NCBI RefSeq assembly: GCF_900129725.1
Contig: NZ_FQWQ01000001.1
Coordinates: 806,001 to 870,000 of the forward strand
DNA length: 64,000 nt
Origin: Chryseolinea serpens
GTDB lineage: Bacteria > Bacteroidota > Bacteroidia > Cytophagales > Cyclobacteriaceae
Direction: 5' to 3'
Positions 10,233 through 20,859 of this stretch are shown piece after piece. The notes under the pieces are model-generated. The model worked only from the letters and a program-made list of their open reading frames with translations. It was not told the origin of the DNA and searched no databases. Every line of letters begins with the position of its first letter. Position 1 is the stretch's first letter. Position numbers and translations under genes: made by a program.

Positions 10233-12125
10233 ATGAAACTGAACAAGTACTTTGTAATCGATTTCGACAGCACCTTTACCAAAGTAGAAGCCTTCGATGT
10301 ACTGGCCGACATTTCACTGAAAGACCACCCCGACCGCGACCATCGCAAGGACCAGATCGTTTCCATCACCAACCAAGGCATGAACGGCTCCATCTCCTTC
10401 CGCGAATCGCTGGAGAAACGCCTGAACCTGCTGGCCCCTTCCCAGCACCACCTCGGTCCTCTCATCGCCCTGCTGAAAGACAAAGTCTCCGAATCGTTCA
10501 AGCGTAACCGCGAATTTTTTCTGAATTACGCCGACAACATTTATATCATTTCAAACGGTTTCCGTGAGTTCATCGAACCCATCGTGACCGAATTTGGCAT
10601 CAAGCCGGAGAACATCCTGGCCAACGAATTCCGCTTCGACAGCGAAGGCCGTGTGATCGGCTTTGATACAGACAACCCGTTGTCGGCCAACAACGGCAAA
10701 GTGGAACAATTAAAAAGATTGAACCTGCCCGGCGATGTATACGTTATTGGTGACGGATACACAGATTACGAAATTAAACACTCCGGGCTGGCCAATAAGT
10801 TTTACGCCTTCACGGAAAACGTAGAAAGGGAAAACGTATTGAAACAGGCAGACCACATCACCCCCAGCCTCGATGAGTTCTTGTACCTCAACAAGCTCAA
10901 CACGGCCATTTCTTATCCCAAGAACCGTATCAACGTGCTCTTGTTGGAGAATGTACACCCGGTAGCGATCGAACTGCTGAAGTCGGAAGGCTTCAACGTA
11001 GAGACCTACCATGCCGCGCTGACGGAAGACGAATTGATCGAAAAGATCAAGAACGTTTCCGTATTGGGCATCCGCTCGAAGACCCAGGTAACGGCACGCG
11101 TACTGGAACACGCCAACCGCCTGATGGTGATCGGCGCCTTCTGTATCGGCACCAACCAGATCGATCTGAAGACCGCGACCAAAAAAGGCATCGCCGTTTT
11201 CAACGCACCGTTCAGCAACACCCGCTCCGTAGTGGAACTGGCCGTAGCCGAGATGATCATGCTCATGCGCAACATCGTGGACAAATCCACGAAAATGCAT
11301 AAAGGCGCGTGGGACAAATCGGCAAAGGGAAGCTTTGAAGTGCGTGGCAAAAAATTAGGTCTTATCGGCTATGGCAATATCGGCACGCAGCTTTCGGTCA
11401 TTGCCGAATCGCTGGGAATGAAGGTGCTATATTATGACACAGAAGAGAGACTGTCGCTGGGCAACGCCATCAAGTGTAAGTCGATGAAGGAAGTATTGGA
11501 GCAGGCGGATGTCCTGTCGTTACACGTCGACGGCCGCGAGTCCAACCTCAACCTGATCGGTGCAAAGGAATTTGCCCTCATGAAGAAGGGGGTCATCTTT
11601 ATCAACCTCAGCCGCGGACACATCGTCGACATCCAGGCGTTGCGCGAGAACGTGTTGAGCGGCAAAGTGGCCGGCTGCGCGATCGATGTTTTTCCCTATG
11701 AGCCCGTGAGCAACGATGAAGAGTTTCAATCGGAACTGCGCGGACTCCCCAACACCATCCTGACGCCACACATTGGTGGCAGCACCTCGGAAGCGCAGGA
11801 GAACATCGGCAATTTCGTGCCCGGTAAGATCATGGACTATATCAACACCGGCAGCACGTCAAACAGCGTGACCTTCCCGAACCTGACGTTGCCTTTGTTG
11901 GAGAATGCACACCGGTTGATTCACATTCATGAGAACGTGCCTGGGATCCTGGCGAAGATCAACCACATTTTGGCCAACCATGGCATCAACATCGTGGGAC
12001 AATATTTGAAGACGAATGAGACGATCGGGTATGTGATCACGGATATCAATAAGCAGTACGATAAGGATGTGATCAAGGAGTTGAGAGAAATTGATCACAC
12101 GATTAAGTTCCGGGTGCTGTATTAA
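10233..12125 (+). CDS. serA: Phosphoserine phosphatase-like HAD / 3-phosphoglycerate dehydrogenase fusion
   Basis: 630 residues in three parts. Residues 1-215 are a HAD-IB (SerB-type) phosphatase with all four motifs: DFDST (D10, D12), ISNG, a conserved Lys in the NNGK region, and GDGYTD (173-178). Residues about 235-540 are a D-2-hydroxyacid dehydrogenase with the NAD loop GLIGYGNIG near 376 and the catalytic Arg, Glu and His in INLSRGHIVD, DVFPYEP and TPHIGGST. Residues about 555-630 form an ACT domain (HENVPGILAKINHILANHGI), usually the serine feedback site. The protein can thus start (3-phosphoglycerate oxidation) and end (phosphoserine dephosphorylation) serine synthesis. The missing transaminase step is encoded 480 bp downstream. 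Phosphatase activity towards phosphoserine is inferred from motifs. Confidence 0.92.
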   Translation: MKLNKYFVIDFDSTFTKVEAFDVLADISLKDHPDRDHRKDQIVSITNQGMNGSISFRESLEKRLNLLAPSQHHLGPLIALLKDKVSESFKRNREFFLNYADNIYIISNGFREFIEPIVTEFGIKPENILANEFRFDSEGRVIGFDTDNPLSANNGKVEQLKRLNLPGDVYVIGDGYTDYEIKHSGLANKFYAFTENVERENVLKQADHITPSLDEFLYLNKLNTAISYPKNRINVLLLENVHPVAIELLKSEGFNVETYHAALTEDELIEKIKNVSVLGIRSKTQVTARVLEHANRLMVIGAFCIGTNQIDLKTATKKGIAVFNAPFSNTRSVVELAVAEMIMLMRNIVDKSTKMHKGAWDKSAKGSFEVRGKKLGLIGYGNIGTQLSVIAESLGMKVLYYDTEERLSLGNAIKCKSMKEVLEQADVLSLHVDGRESNLNLIGAKEFALMKKGVIFINLSRGHIVDIQALRENVLSGKVAGCAIDVFPYEPVSNDEEFQSELRGLPNTILTPHIGGSTSEAQENIGNFVPGKIMDYINTGSTSNSVTFPNLTLPLLENAHRLIHIHENVPGILAKINHILANHGINIVGQYLKTNETIGYVITDINKQYDKDVIKELREIDHTIKFRVLY

Positions 12126-12130
12126 TTAAC

Positions 12131-12154
12131 GCATCAATTAACGCATCAATTAAC
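12131..12154. repeat. Two exact 12-bp tandem copies
   Basis: GCATCAATTAAC occurs at 12131-12142 and again at 12143-12154, directly after the stop codon of the serA fusion, with partial copies on both sides. Confidence 0.8.
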
Positions 12155-12193
12155 CGCATCGGCTTAGCTAAAGCTCAGGGAAGATAAATACAG

Positions 12194-12240
12194 AAAACGC
12201 TCAATGGAAAGTCGTCAGGCTTTCGTTGGGCGTTTTGGCT
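12194..12240 (+). terminator. Intrinsic terminator after the serA fusion
   Basis: AAAACGC (12194-12200) pairs with GCGTTTT (12230-12236), with further pairing inside (CAA/TTG, AAAG/CTTT). T-rich sequence follows. Confidence 0.75.
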
Positions 12241-12260
12241 TTTAGGAGGGAAATAAAAAG

Positions 12261-12457
12261 CCCACTGGGTTTGGGGAGGTGTTTCTGAACCCCCTAAAGA
12301 CAAGTTTTGAGCTGCCGGCATCCGCAACCTTCTTCTGTTAACCTGCTTTTTGGGCGAGGTCCGCCAATTGGCGGATGAAGCCTGATTTTGGACGAAAGCT
12401 TCACTCGGTATTGTTTATAATGTTAGGTTCAGCAAACGTGTCCCAAACCCGAGTGGG
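12261..12457. repeat. 197-bp foldback (MITE-like) element
   Basis: The ends are imperfect inverted repeats of about 31-32 bp. The left end is CCCACTGGGTTTGGGG... to CTGAACC (12261-12291), and the right end reads GGTTCAG... to CCCGAGTGGG (12426-12457). A perfect 16-bp palindrome TCCGCCAATTGGCGGA lies close to the centre (12360-12375). No protein is encoded. The shape is that of a small non-autonomous transposon or a long structured RNA. No target-site duplication is obvious. Confidence 0.6.
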
Positions 12458-12601
12458 ATTGGGTGCAACTTAGAAAAAACATGCTTTTGCGCCAACCTTG
12501 ATCCGGAAGAATTTTTGTGTATGCTTTTCCGGTCTGCGGGGTCATCGATTGCGCCCTGCCGATGCAGACCGTATCAATATCTTTTTTAGTTTTGTTGCCG
12601 C

Positions 12602-13687
12602 ATGATGAACCCGACTATAAATTTCACCCCTGGCCCATCCCAACTCTACTTCACGGTAGAAGATCACGTGCGCACCGCTTTCCGCGAAGGCATTCCGTCG
12701 CTGTCGCACCGCACAAAAAAGTTTGAGAGCATTTATCAATCCACAGTGGAAGGCTTACGGGCTTTGTTGGGAATACCGTCGGGCTATCATTTGTATTTCA
12801 CGGGTTCGGCCACCGAGATCTGGGAACGGATCATCCAAAACCTGGTGGAAGAAAAATCTTTCCACCTGGTGAATGGTGCGTTCTCGAAACGCTTTTTCGA
12901 AGTGTCGCAGCAGCTGAACCGGAAGCCCGGCAAACTCGAGGCCGCACAGGGACAGGGCTTCGATGCCCATTTCAAGGCGCCCGAGGGCACCGAGTTGATC
13001 GCGCTCACACACAACGAGACCAGCACCGGTGTGATGCTGCCCGTGGATTTTATCCGCACCGTGAGAGCCAACCATCCCCACGCGTTGCTCGCCGTGGATG
13101 CTGTGTCGTCACTGCCTTTTCCGGAGTTCGATTTTTCGTTGCTGGATTCTGTTTTCTTTTCCGTTCAGAAAGGATTCGGTCTTCCCGCCGGACTTGGCGT
13201 TTGGGTGGTCAACGACGCGTGTGTGGCCAAGGCTGAGCAGTTGCTCTCCAAAGGCGTGTCCATCGGTTCTTATCACACCATCCCAAGCCTGCATACGCAC
13301 TACCTGAAATATCAAACGCCCGAGACACCGAACGTGCTGGGCATATACCTGCTGGGCAAAGTGGTGGAAGACATGAACCGCCGGGGTATCCACGCCATCC
13401 GCAAGGAGACGGAATACAAAGCGGTCGTGTTGTATCAGGCCCTGTCTGAGCATACGGCGATCGGCCCTTTGGTGAAGGATAAAGCGTTTCAATCGAAAAC
13501 GGTGATCGTGGCCGACACCGGCGAGCACACCGAGCGCATCACGCGGATGCTCCTGGAAAAAGGCATGCAGCCCGGCGACGGCTATGGAGCCGCGAAGAAA
13601 ACGCAACTCCGGTTTGCCAACTTCCCCACCCATGCCAAGGAAACGTTCGAGTGCCTGGCCGATATGCTGACAGCCTACAAGCCTTAG
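12602..13687 (+). CDS. serC: Class V aminotransferase, SerC-like (phosphoserine transaminase candidate)
   Basis: 361 residues, PLP fold type I. The N-terminus NFTPGPSQLYFTV is the typical PSAT/alanine-glyoxylate aminotransferase opening. ALTHNETSTGVMLPV and AVDAVSSLPF carry the cofactor Asp, and SVQKGFGLPAGLGVW holds the Schiff-base lysine (K190). Context supports phosphohydroxypyruvate-to-phosphoserine conversion, since the gene before it is a SerA/SerB fusion. ATGs at 12602 and 12605 are both possible. A TAGTTTTG element at 12587-12594 would place the transcription start within a few bases of the ATG, so the message may be nearly leaderless. Confidence 0.85.
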   Translation: MMNPTINFTPGPSQLYFTVEDHVRTAFREGIPSLSHRTKKFESIYQSTVEGLRALLGIPSGYHLYFTGSATEIWERIIQNLVEEKSFHLVNGAFSKRFFEVSQQLNRKPGKLEAAQGQGFDAHFKAPEGTELIALTHNETSTGVMLPVDFIRTVRANHPHALLAVDAVSSLPFPEFDFSLLDSVFFSVQKGFGLPAGLGVWVVNDACVAKAEQLLSKGVSIGSYHTIPSLHTHYLKYQTPETPNVLGIYLLGKVVEDMNRRGIHAIRKETEYKAVVLYQALSEHTAIGPLVKDKAFQSKTVIVADTGEHTERITRMLLEKGMQPGDGYGAAKKTQLRFANFPTHAKETFECLADMLTAYKP

Positions 13688-13769
13688 ATCCTTTCGAACG
13701 ATCAAAAGCCTGGAACGAAAGAAATTCGATCCCTGAAACGGGTTTGAAAAGAATTAACCCTTATTTTTA

Positions 13770-13795
13770 AACCTTACAACCGCGCCTGAGTCTAA
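13770..13795 (+). promoter_or_regulatory. Candidate ECF-type promoter for the sigma locus
   Basis: AACCTT (13770-13775), a 14-bp spacer and GTCTAA (13790-13795) resemble the -35/-10 pattern of ECF sigma promoters (E. coli sigma-E: GGAACTT, N15-16, GTCTAA). The position, about 25 bp before the sigma gene start, suggests autoregulation. Confidence 0.4.
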
Positions 13796-13818
13796 GCTCC
13801 AATTGATGCCTTTCCTCC

Positions 13819-14355
13819 TTGGAAGACAAAGAACTGTTACTCAAACTGCGAAATTCGGAAACCCGTAACTATGGGTTCAACTTGCTCGTGCGCGAATACC
13901 AGAGACGGGTATATTGGCATGTCCGCAAAATGGTGATCGACCACGACGACGCGGATGACATCACCCAGGAGGTGTTCATCAAGATCCACAAACACATCGA
14001 CAGCTTTCGCGAAGATGCCCAGCTCTACACCTGGATCTATCGCATTGCCACCAACGAGTGCCTCACCTTCCTCCAACGCAAAAAACGCCGCTTCTTTTTA
14101 CCCATTGGCGATGTGGAAGGCGAGCTCACCGCCAAGCTGGACAGCAACTCCACCCTGACCGGCGACGAGATCCAGCTGAAATTGCAAAAAGCCCTCTTGA
14201 AACTGCCGGACAAACAACGGCTGGTGTTCAACATGAAATACTTCGACGACATGTCCTACGAACAGATCAGCGAGATCACCGACACCACGGTGGGCGCGCT
14301 CAAGGCGAGCTATCACCACGCGGTGAAGAAAATTGAAGATTATTTATCAGAATGA
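13819..14355 (+). CDS. ECF-type RNA polymerase sigma factor
   Basis: 178 residues. Region 2 reads NLLVREYQRRVYWHVRKMVI followed by DHDDADDITQEVFIKIHKHI, the classic core-binding and -10 recognition helix. Region 4 is KALLKLPDKQRLVFNMKYFD with the HTH MSYEQISEITDTTVGALKAS. A TGA in frame at 13804-13806 and the lack of an ATG make TTG at 13819 the only credible start. Three same-strand genes follow at short distance: a small membrane protein, a Spy-like exported protein and an outer-membrane protein. This suggests an envelope-stress unit in which the membrane protein may act as anti-sigma. An ECF-like promoter just upstream hints at self-regulation. Confidence 0.93.
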   Translation: MEDKELLLKLRNSETRNYGFNLLVREYQRRVYWHVRKMVIDHDDADDITQEVFIKIHKHIDSFREDAQLYTWIYRIATNECLTFLQRKKRRFFLPIGDVEGELTAKLDSNSTLTGDEIQLKLQKALLKLPDKQRLVFNMKYFDDMSYEQISEITDTTVGALKASYHHAVKKIEDYLSE

Positions 14356-14393
14356 TTAAACTTTTAAGAGATTAAGATGTCAAACCCCCGATC

Positions 14394-14798
14394 ATGAAAA
14401 AGCTTGAAGATATTCCGAAAAAAGAGGTTTTCGACGTCCCTGAGGGATACTTCGAGAAGCTGCCCGGCATGATCCAGTCGCGGGTGAGCAACCCCGGCGC
14501 GTTCAGCCGCCCGGCCTGGGTCTATGGGCTGCGCTACGCCCTGCCCGCCGTGATCCTCCTGGCCGTGGCCATTTTTTGGTTCAACCGCCCTGCCACCGAC
14601 CGTTCCCCTGAAGGCCTGCTGGCCTCCGTTCAAACCGAAGAACTGGTGGCGTACCTGAACGATACAGACCTGACCACCGACGAGTTGCTGGAGCAGGTGC
14701 ACCTCGATGGCACGGACGCCAGCGAAATTGAAAACGACGTCTACGGCCTGAACATCAGCGCCGACGACCTCGACACCATTTTAGACGATATTGATTAA
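14394..14798 (+). CDS. Small single-pass membrane protein, possible anti-sigma factor
   Basis: 134 residues. The N-terminal cytoplasmic part (KKLEDIPKKEVFDVPEGYFE) is a sequence style common in proteins encoded next to Bacteroidota ECF sigma genes. One transmembrane helix follows (about 47-65, YALPAVILLAVAIFWF), then an acidic C-terminal part (TDLTTDELLEQVHLDGTDAS) that would lie in the periplasm. The anti-sigma role is inferred from position, 38 bp after the sigma gene, and topology; I see no zinc-binding anti-sigma motif. It is followed 11 bp later by the Spy-like gene. Confidence 0.7.
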   Translation: MKKLEDIPKKEVFDVPEGYFEKLPGMIQSRVSNPGAFSRPAWVYGLRYALPAVILLAVAIFWFNRPATDRSPEGLLASVQTEELVAYLNDTDLTTDELLEQVHLDGTDASEIENDVYGLNISADDLDTILDDID

Positions 14799-14809
14799 AG
14801 TTATACGAG

Positions 14810-15322
14810 ATGAAGGCGATTCTAGGAATCTTATTGACCATTATCCTGCTGCCCGCCTGGGCACAGGACGAGGATATCCCCCCCGTAACCGACACCAAGG
14901 CCCGCGATAAAATACAAGCCGCACGGGTGGCCTACATTACCGACCAACTCCAGCTCACGCCACAGGAAGCCGAGAAGTTCTGGCCCATCTACCGCGAGTT
15001 TGCCGAACGCCGCAAAGCGCTGCGCCAGCAATTGAAGCAGGCCAAACAGAACCCTTCTCCTGACCAAAACCAGGAACAAAACAGCCAGGCCGCCCTGGAT
15101 GCCCAGTTCAAAATAAAACAACAGGAGCTGGACCTGGAAAAAGATTACTCCGGCCGCTTGCTCAAAGTGATCTCGGCCCAAAAGCTGCGCACCTTGCCCG
15201 ACGCCGAGCGAAGGTTCCGGCAAATGATCCTCGACCAGATCCAGCGACGGCAAATGCAACAGGAAAGACGACAAAACCTGCGCGATCAGCAACAACAACG
15301 CCTCCAGCAACGAAACAACTAA
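14810..15322 (+). CDS. Exported Spy/CpxP-like helical protein
   Basis: 170 residues with signal peptide (MKAILGILLTIILLPAWAQ). The body is almost entirely charged helix. ITDQLQLTPQEAEKFWPIYR matches the LTxxQ-type motif of Spy/CpxP periplasmic chaperone-sensors, and the tail is a Gln/Arg-rich helix (QRRQMQQERRQNLRDQQQQR). In Bacteroidota such proteins are often encoded beside ECF sigma genes and are described as sensors or stress chaperones. Here it is third in the sigma locus, so a role in sensing envelope stress is a reasonable inference but not shown. Confidence 0.75.
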   Translation: MKAILGILLTIILLPAWAQDEDIPPVTDTKARDKIQAARVAYITDQLQLTPQEAEKFWPIYREFAERRKALRQQLKQAKQNPSPDQNQEQNSQAALDAQFKIKQQELDLEKDYSGRLLKVISAQKLRTLPDAERRFRQMILDQIQRRQMQQERRQNLRDQQQQRLQQRNN

Positions 15323-15344
15323 TCTGATCTAACACGCGCAGGAC

Positions 15345-16304
15345 ATGCATTGGTGTAGAAGATGGCTCTTCACTATTCTGTTGTCTGCATCCGGGGCTTC
15401 ATTGCTTGCCCAGGAAGCAGACTCCCTTTTACTATCGGGTGTAGACGATGCGTTGACCTTTGAAGATTCGCTCACCATCTTCAACCTCATCGACAGCCTG
15501 CTCACCTATGGCGAACCGATCCGGTCGCAATTTGCCGTGCGCATGGGATACAACAGCAACGTGCTTTCAGCAGGCCGCACGTTGGGGATCGAAAATTTCG
15601 GGTTGGCACCGGGGGTCTCCTACTATCACAAGTCAGGATTGTTCGCGGACGTGTCCGGATTTTGGAGCAAGGACTTTGTGCCTTCCTATTACCTCACCAT
15701 CGCCTCGGCCGGCTATATGCACAGCTTCTCGAAGCGATTTTCCGTGATGGGCGAATACGACCGCTATTTCTACAATACGCCCAGCGACGACGCCTATATT
15801 CCCTACAAGAACACACTCTCTGTCACGCCCATGCTCGAGTTCAAGCCCGTGTTGCTCAGCGTGAATTACTCCTACTACTTTGGCGATGCGCACGTGCACC
15901 GCATCATGCCGGGGGTGAGCGTTATCCTGGAAAAGAAAAATCTCAAGGGGATCGATCGCATTGCCATCTCGCCCTCGTTTTTCGCTTTGTTTGGAAACGA
16001 AACCCTGACCACGCTCGACTATGTGGCGCCCAGGTCCTTGCGGGAGGCGATTCAAAATTTCAGACAATACGGCACTACCTACAGCCTGGTGCAGACCACC
16101 ACCAATGTGTTTGGCGTCATGAACTATGCCATCAGCATTCCGCTCTCGGTGGGTTTTAAGAATTGGGGGTTTGCGTTTACCTACACCTACAACATCCCGA
16201 AGGCATTGCCCGGCGAGCCCCTCACGCTTTCGGAAAGCTCGTTTCTTTCCGGCAGCCTCACCTACTTTTTTAAGGGGTTCAGGAAGAATAAATTCCCTTT
16301 GTAA
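15345..16304 (+). CDS. Outer-membrane beta-barrel-like protein, unknown function
   Basis: 319 residues with signal peptide ending SGASLLAQEAD. From about residue 60 the protein alternates hydrophobic and polar residues with many Tyr and Phe, for example SQFAVRMGYNSNVLSAGRTL, GLFADVSGFWSKDF and WGFAFTYTYNIPKA, as in a 10- to 12-stranded barrel. The last strand is SGSLTYFFKGF. I recognise no named family. It starts 22 bp after the Spy-like gene and is probably the last gene of the sigma locus, which suggests an envelope-repair or stress-response target. Confidence 0.65.
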   Translation: MHWCRRWLFTILLSASGASLLAQEADSLLLSGVDDALTFEDSLTIFNLIDSLLTYGEPIRSQFAVRMGYNSNVLSAGRTLGIENFGLAPGVSYYHKSGLFADVSGFWSKDFVPSYYLTIASAGYMHSFSKRFSVMGEYDRYFYNTPSDDAYIPYKNTLSVTPMLEFKPVLLSVNYSYYFGDAHVHRIMPGVSVILEKKNLKGIDRIAISPSFFALFGNETLTTLDYVAPRSLREAIQNFRQYGTTYSLVQTTTNVFGVMNYAISIPLSVGFKNWGFAFTYTYNIPKALPGEPLTLSESSFLSGSLTYFFKGFRKNKFPL

Positions 16305-16352
16305 GCTACCGGGTTTTCAATATTTTGCGCACGTTATTCAAACGTGTGCGGA

Positions 16353-18227
16353 ATGTTAAAATTTGCGAGTGTCTTTCTTATTTTCTTCTTTTTCATCATC
16401 ATCCACCCCATTTCAGCACAGGATTACCGCTGGCAGCAGCGCGTGGAATACACCATGGACGTGCGGCTGGATGTGAAGACGCACAAGGTCACCGGCACGC
16501 AAAAGCTGGTGTACTATAACAACTCCAAAGACACGCTCAACAAAGTCTATTACCACCTGTACTTCAACGCGTTCCAGCCGGGCAGCATGATGGATGTACG
16601 CTCGCGCAACTATCCGGATCCCGATCCCCGCGTGAAAGACCGCATCTTTTATCTGAAAGAGAATGAGATCGGCTACCAGCACATCCAAAGCCTGAAGCAA
16701 GACGGCAAAGATGTGGGCTATCTCGTGAACGGCACCATCCTGGAAGTGACCCTTGCCAAACCGATCCTTCCCAATGCCAAGACCGTGTTCGACATGAAGT
16801 TCGACTCGCAAGTGCCCATCCAAATCCGGCGCTCCGGCCACGACAACAAGGAGGGCATTGCCTATTCCATGACCCAATGGTATCCTAAAATGGCCGAGTA
16901 CGACTACCGCGGCTGGCATGCCTATCCCTATGTGGCCCGCGAATTTCATGGCGTGTGGGGCGATTTCGATGTGAAGATCACCCTCGATCCCTCCTTTGTG
17001 GTGGCCGCCACCGGCAAACTGATGAATGCGGACAAGATCGGCTACAACTATGAAAAAGCGGGCACCGCCGTGAAGCGACCCGAAGGAGAGCTCACCTGGA
17101 ACTTCGTGGCCAAGAACGTGATCGACTTTGCCTTCGCGGCAGACCCCGACTACACCCACGACAAAGCCCAGGTGCCCAACGGGCCCGAATTGCACTTCTT
17201 TTATCAAAAAGGTGAAAAAACGACCGAGAACTGGGCCAAGATGGAGCCCTATGCCGTGAAGCATTTCGAGTTCATGAACAAGACCTTTGGCAAATACCCC
17301 TACGAAACCTACTCCATCATCCAGGGTGGCGACGGCGGCATGGAGTATCCCATGTGCACGTTGATCATGGGTGAAGGAACCTTTGCCGCGCTGGAAGGCG
17401 TCATGTCGCACGAGGTGTCGCACAGTTGGTTCCAGGGCGTGCTCGCCTCCAACGAATCGCTTTATGCCTGGATGGATGAAGGCTATACCGATTTTGCCAG
17501 CCACGAATCCAAGGCCGCGCTCTTCAACACGCCAGTGGCCGAGGCACACCAGGGAAGCTACACCAGCTATTTCGCACTCATCAAACGCGGCCTGCAAGAG
17601 CCCATCAGCCAGCATTCCGATCACTACAACACCAACGCCGCCTATGGCACAGCGGCCTATTCCATGGGCACCATCTTTCTTCACCAGTTGAAGTATATCA
17701 TCGGCGAAGAAAATTTCTACAAAGGCATGCGCCAATACTACAACACCTGGAAATTCAAACATCCCGAACCAAACGATTTCATCCGGGTGATGGAGAAAGT
17801 TTCAGGATTGCAGTTGGGGTGGTATTTGCGCTATTGGGTGTTCACCACGAAGAAGATCGACTACGGCATTCAAAGTGTTGTGGACCAGGAGGGCAGCACG
17901 TATGTGACCTTGGAACGGATCGGCGAGTTCCCCATGCCGGTAGACCTGTTGGTGACCTACAAGGATGGCTCTAAAGAAATGTTCTATGTCCCCCTCAACG
18001 AAACGCTGGGCAACAAACCCGTAGAAGACAAAACCATTCCACGCACCGACCTGGAGGCGTGGCCCTGGGTGAATCCCACCTATACCGTGAAGGTGGCGCA
18101 CAAAGCAGACGACATCGCCTTTGTCCAGATCGATCCCTCACAACGCATGGCCGATGTGGAGATCAAGAACAATACCATCGACATCCAGGAAGGATTGAAA
18201 GCCTACGAAGATCCCACACAAAAGTAA
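16353..18227 (+). CDS. M1 family metallopeptidase
   Basis: 624 residues from the ATG at 16353, which opens a strong signal peptide (MLKFASVFLIFFFFIIIHPI, cut after SAQ); a GTG at 16344 is also in frame. The gluzincin site is intact: HEVSH (353-357), with the third zinc ligand Glu 18 residues on in AWMDEGYTDF. The usual GAMEN exopeptidase motif appears in altered form as GGMEYPM. The N-terminal half is the beta-saddle of aminopeptidase N-like enzymes, beginning EYTMDVRLDVKTHKVTGTQK. It is predicted to trim peptides in the periplasm. A hairpin of CGCACGT type overlaps the start region (about 16327-16350). Confidence 0.92.
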   Translation: MLKFASVFLIFFFFIIIHPISAQDYRWQQRVEYTMDVRLDVKTHKVTGTQKLVYYNNSKDTLNKVYYHLYFNAFQPGSMMDVRSRNYPDPDPRVKDRIFYLKENEIGYQHIQSLKQDGKDVGYLVNGTILEVTLAKPILPNAKTVFDMKFDSQVPIQIRRSGHDNKEGIAYSMTQWYPKMAEYDYRGWHAYPYVAREFHGVWGDFDVKITLDPSFVVAATGKLMNADKIGYNYEKAGTAVKRPEGELTWNFVAKNVIDFAFAADPDYTHDKAQVPNGPELHFFYQKGEKTTENWAKMEPYAVKHFEFMNKTFGKYPYETYSIIQGGDGGMEYPMCTLIMGEGTFAALEGVMSHEVSHSWFQGVLASNESLYAWMDEGYTDFASHESKAALFNTPVAEAHQGSYTSYFALIKRGLQEPISQHSDHYNTNAAYGTAAYSMGTIFLHQLKYIIGEENFYKGMRQYYNTWKFKHPEPNDFIRVMEKVSGLQLGWYLRYWVFTTKKIDYGIQSVVDQEGSTYVTLERIGEFPMPVDLLVTYKDGSKEMFYVPLNETLGNKPVEDKTIPRTDLEAWPWVNPTYTVKVAHKADDIAFVQIDPSQRMADVEIKNNTIDIQEGLKAYEDPTQK

Positions 18228-18287
18228 TTGCCTGATCACGCGCGTTGATGACGCCCGCATGGGACATTAAACACTAAATTTTTCTAG

Positions 18288-20327
<2,040 letters not shown>

Positions 20328-20342
20328 ATAACGCTAGAACTC

Positions 20343-20852
20343 TTGATAAAGCTGAATTTTCTAAAAATGAGGACGGACCGGTTGCTGAAGAACAATAAGG
20401 CAGTCCGGAGCACCGTATCGTATAAAAAAGCGGAAAAGATCGGCATCATTTTCAGCGTAGAGGACAAACCGAAACACGAAACCGTAAAAGAGCTGATCCG
20501 AAAATTTGAACACGACGGCAAACAGGTGGAGGTGCTGGAATTTTTGCCCAACAACAAGGACAACTACGAATTCAAATTCAACTTCTTCTCCGAAAAGGAC
20601 CTCTCCTTTTTGGGCGACATCACCTCGCCGGACGCCATTAACTTTGCAGAGATCCCTTTCGACTTTTTATATTATCTCGACATCACGCCCAATCCGCTGG
20701 TGCTCAACATCCTGGCCCGCAGCCAGGCCAAGTGCCGCGTGGGATGCGCCTGGGATGACGGCCTCCCGTATTTCGAATTCATGATCGAATCCAAGAGCAG
20801 CCTTCGCGACATGATCGACAGCATGCACAAGTACACAACCCAAATAAAATAA
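20343..20852 (+). CDS. DUF6913 family protein
   Basis: 169 residues, no signal peptide or transmembrane segment. Recognisable features are a basic N-terminus (RTDRLLKNNKAVRS), the strand-turn KAEKIGIIFSVEDKPKHETV, and PFDFLYYLDITPNPLVLNIL. I identify it as the DUF6913 group that in Bacteroidota commonly sits between or beside ligA and dapA; its function is unknown. The first start is TTG at 20343; an ATG at 20367 is an alternative that removes eight residues. It ends 7 bp before dapA, so the two are probably co-transcribed. Confidence 0.7.
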   Translation: MIKLNFLKMRTDRLLKNNKAVRSTVSYKKAEKIGIIFSVEDKPKHETVKELIRKFEHDGKQVEVLEFLPNNKDNYEFKFNFFSEKDLSFLGDITSPDAINFAEIPFDFLYYLDITPNPLVLNILARSQAKCRVGCAWDDGLPYFEFMIESKSSLRDMIDSMHKYTTQIK

Positions 20853-20859
20853 GCCAAAA

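Noticed and set aside
16413-17762. 449-residue open frame antisense to the M1 peptidase
   Set aside because: His/Gly/Val-rich shadow of the coding strand without any recognisable domain.
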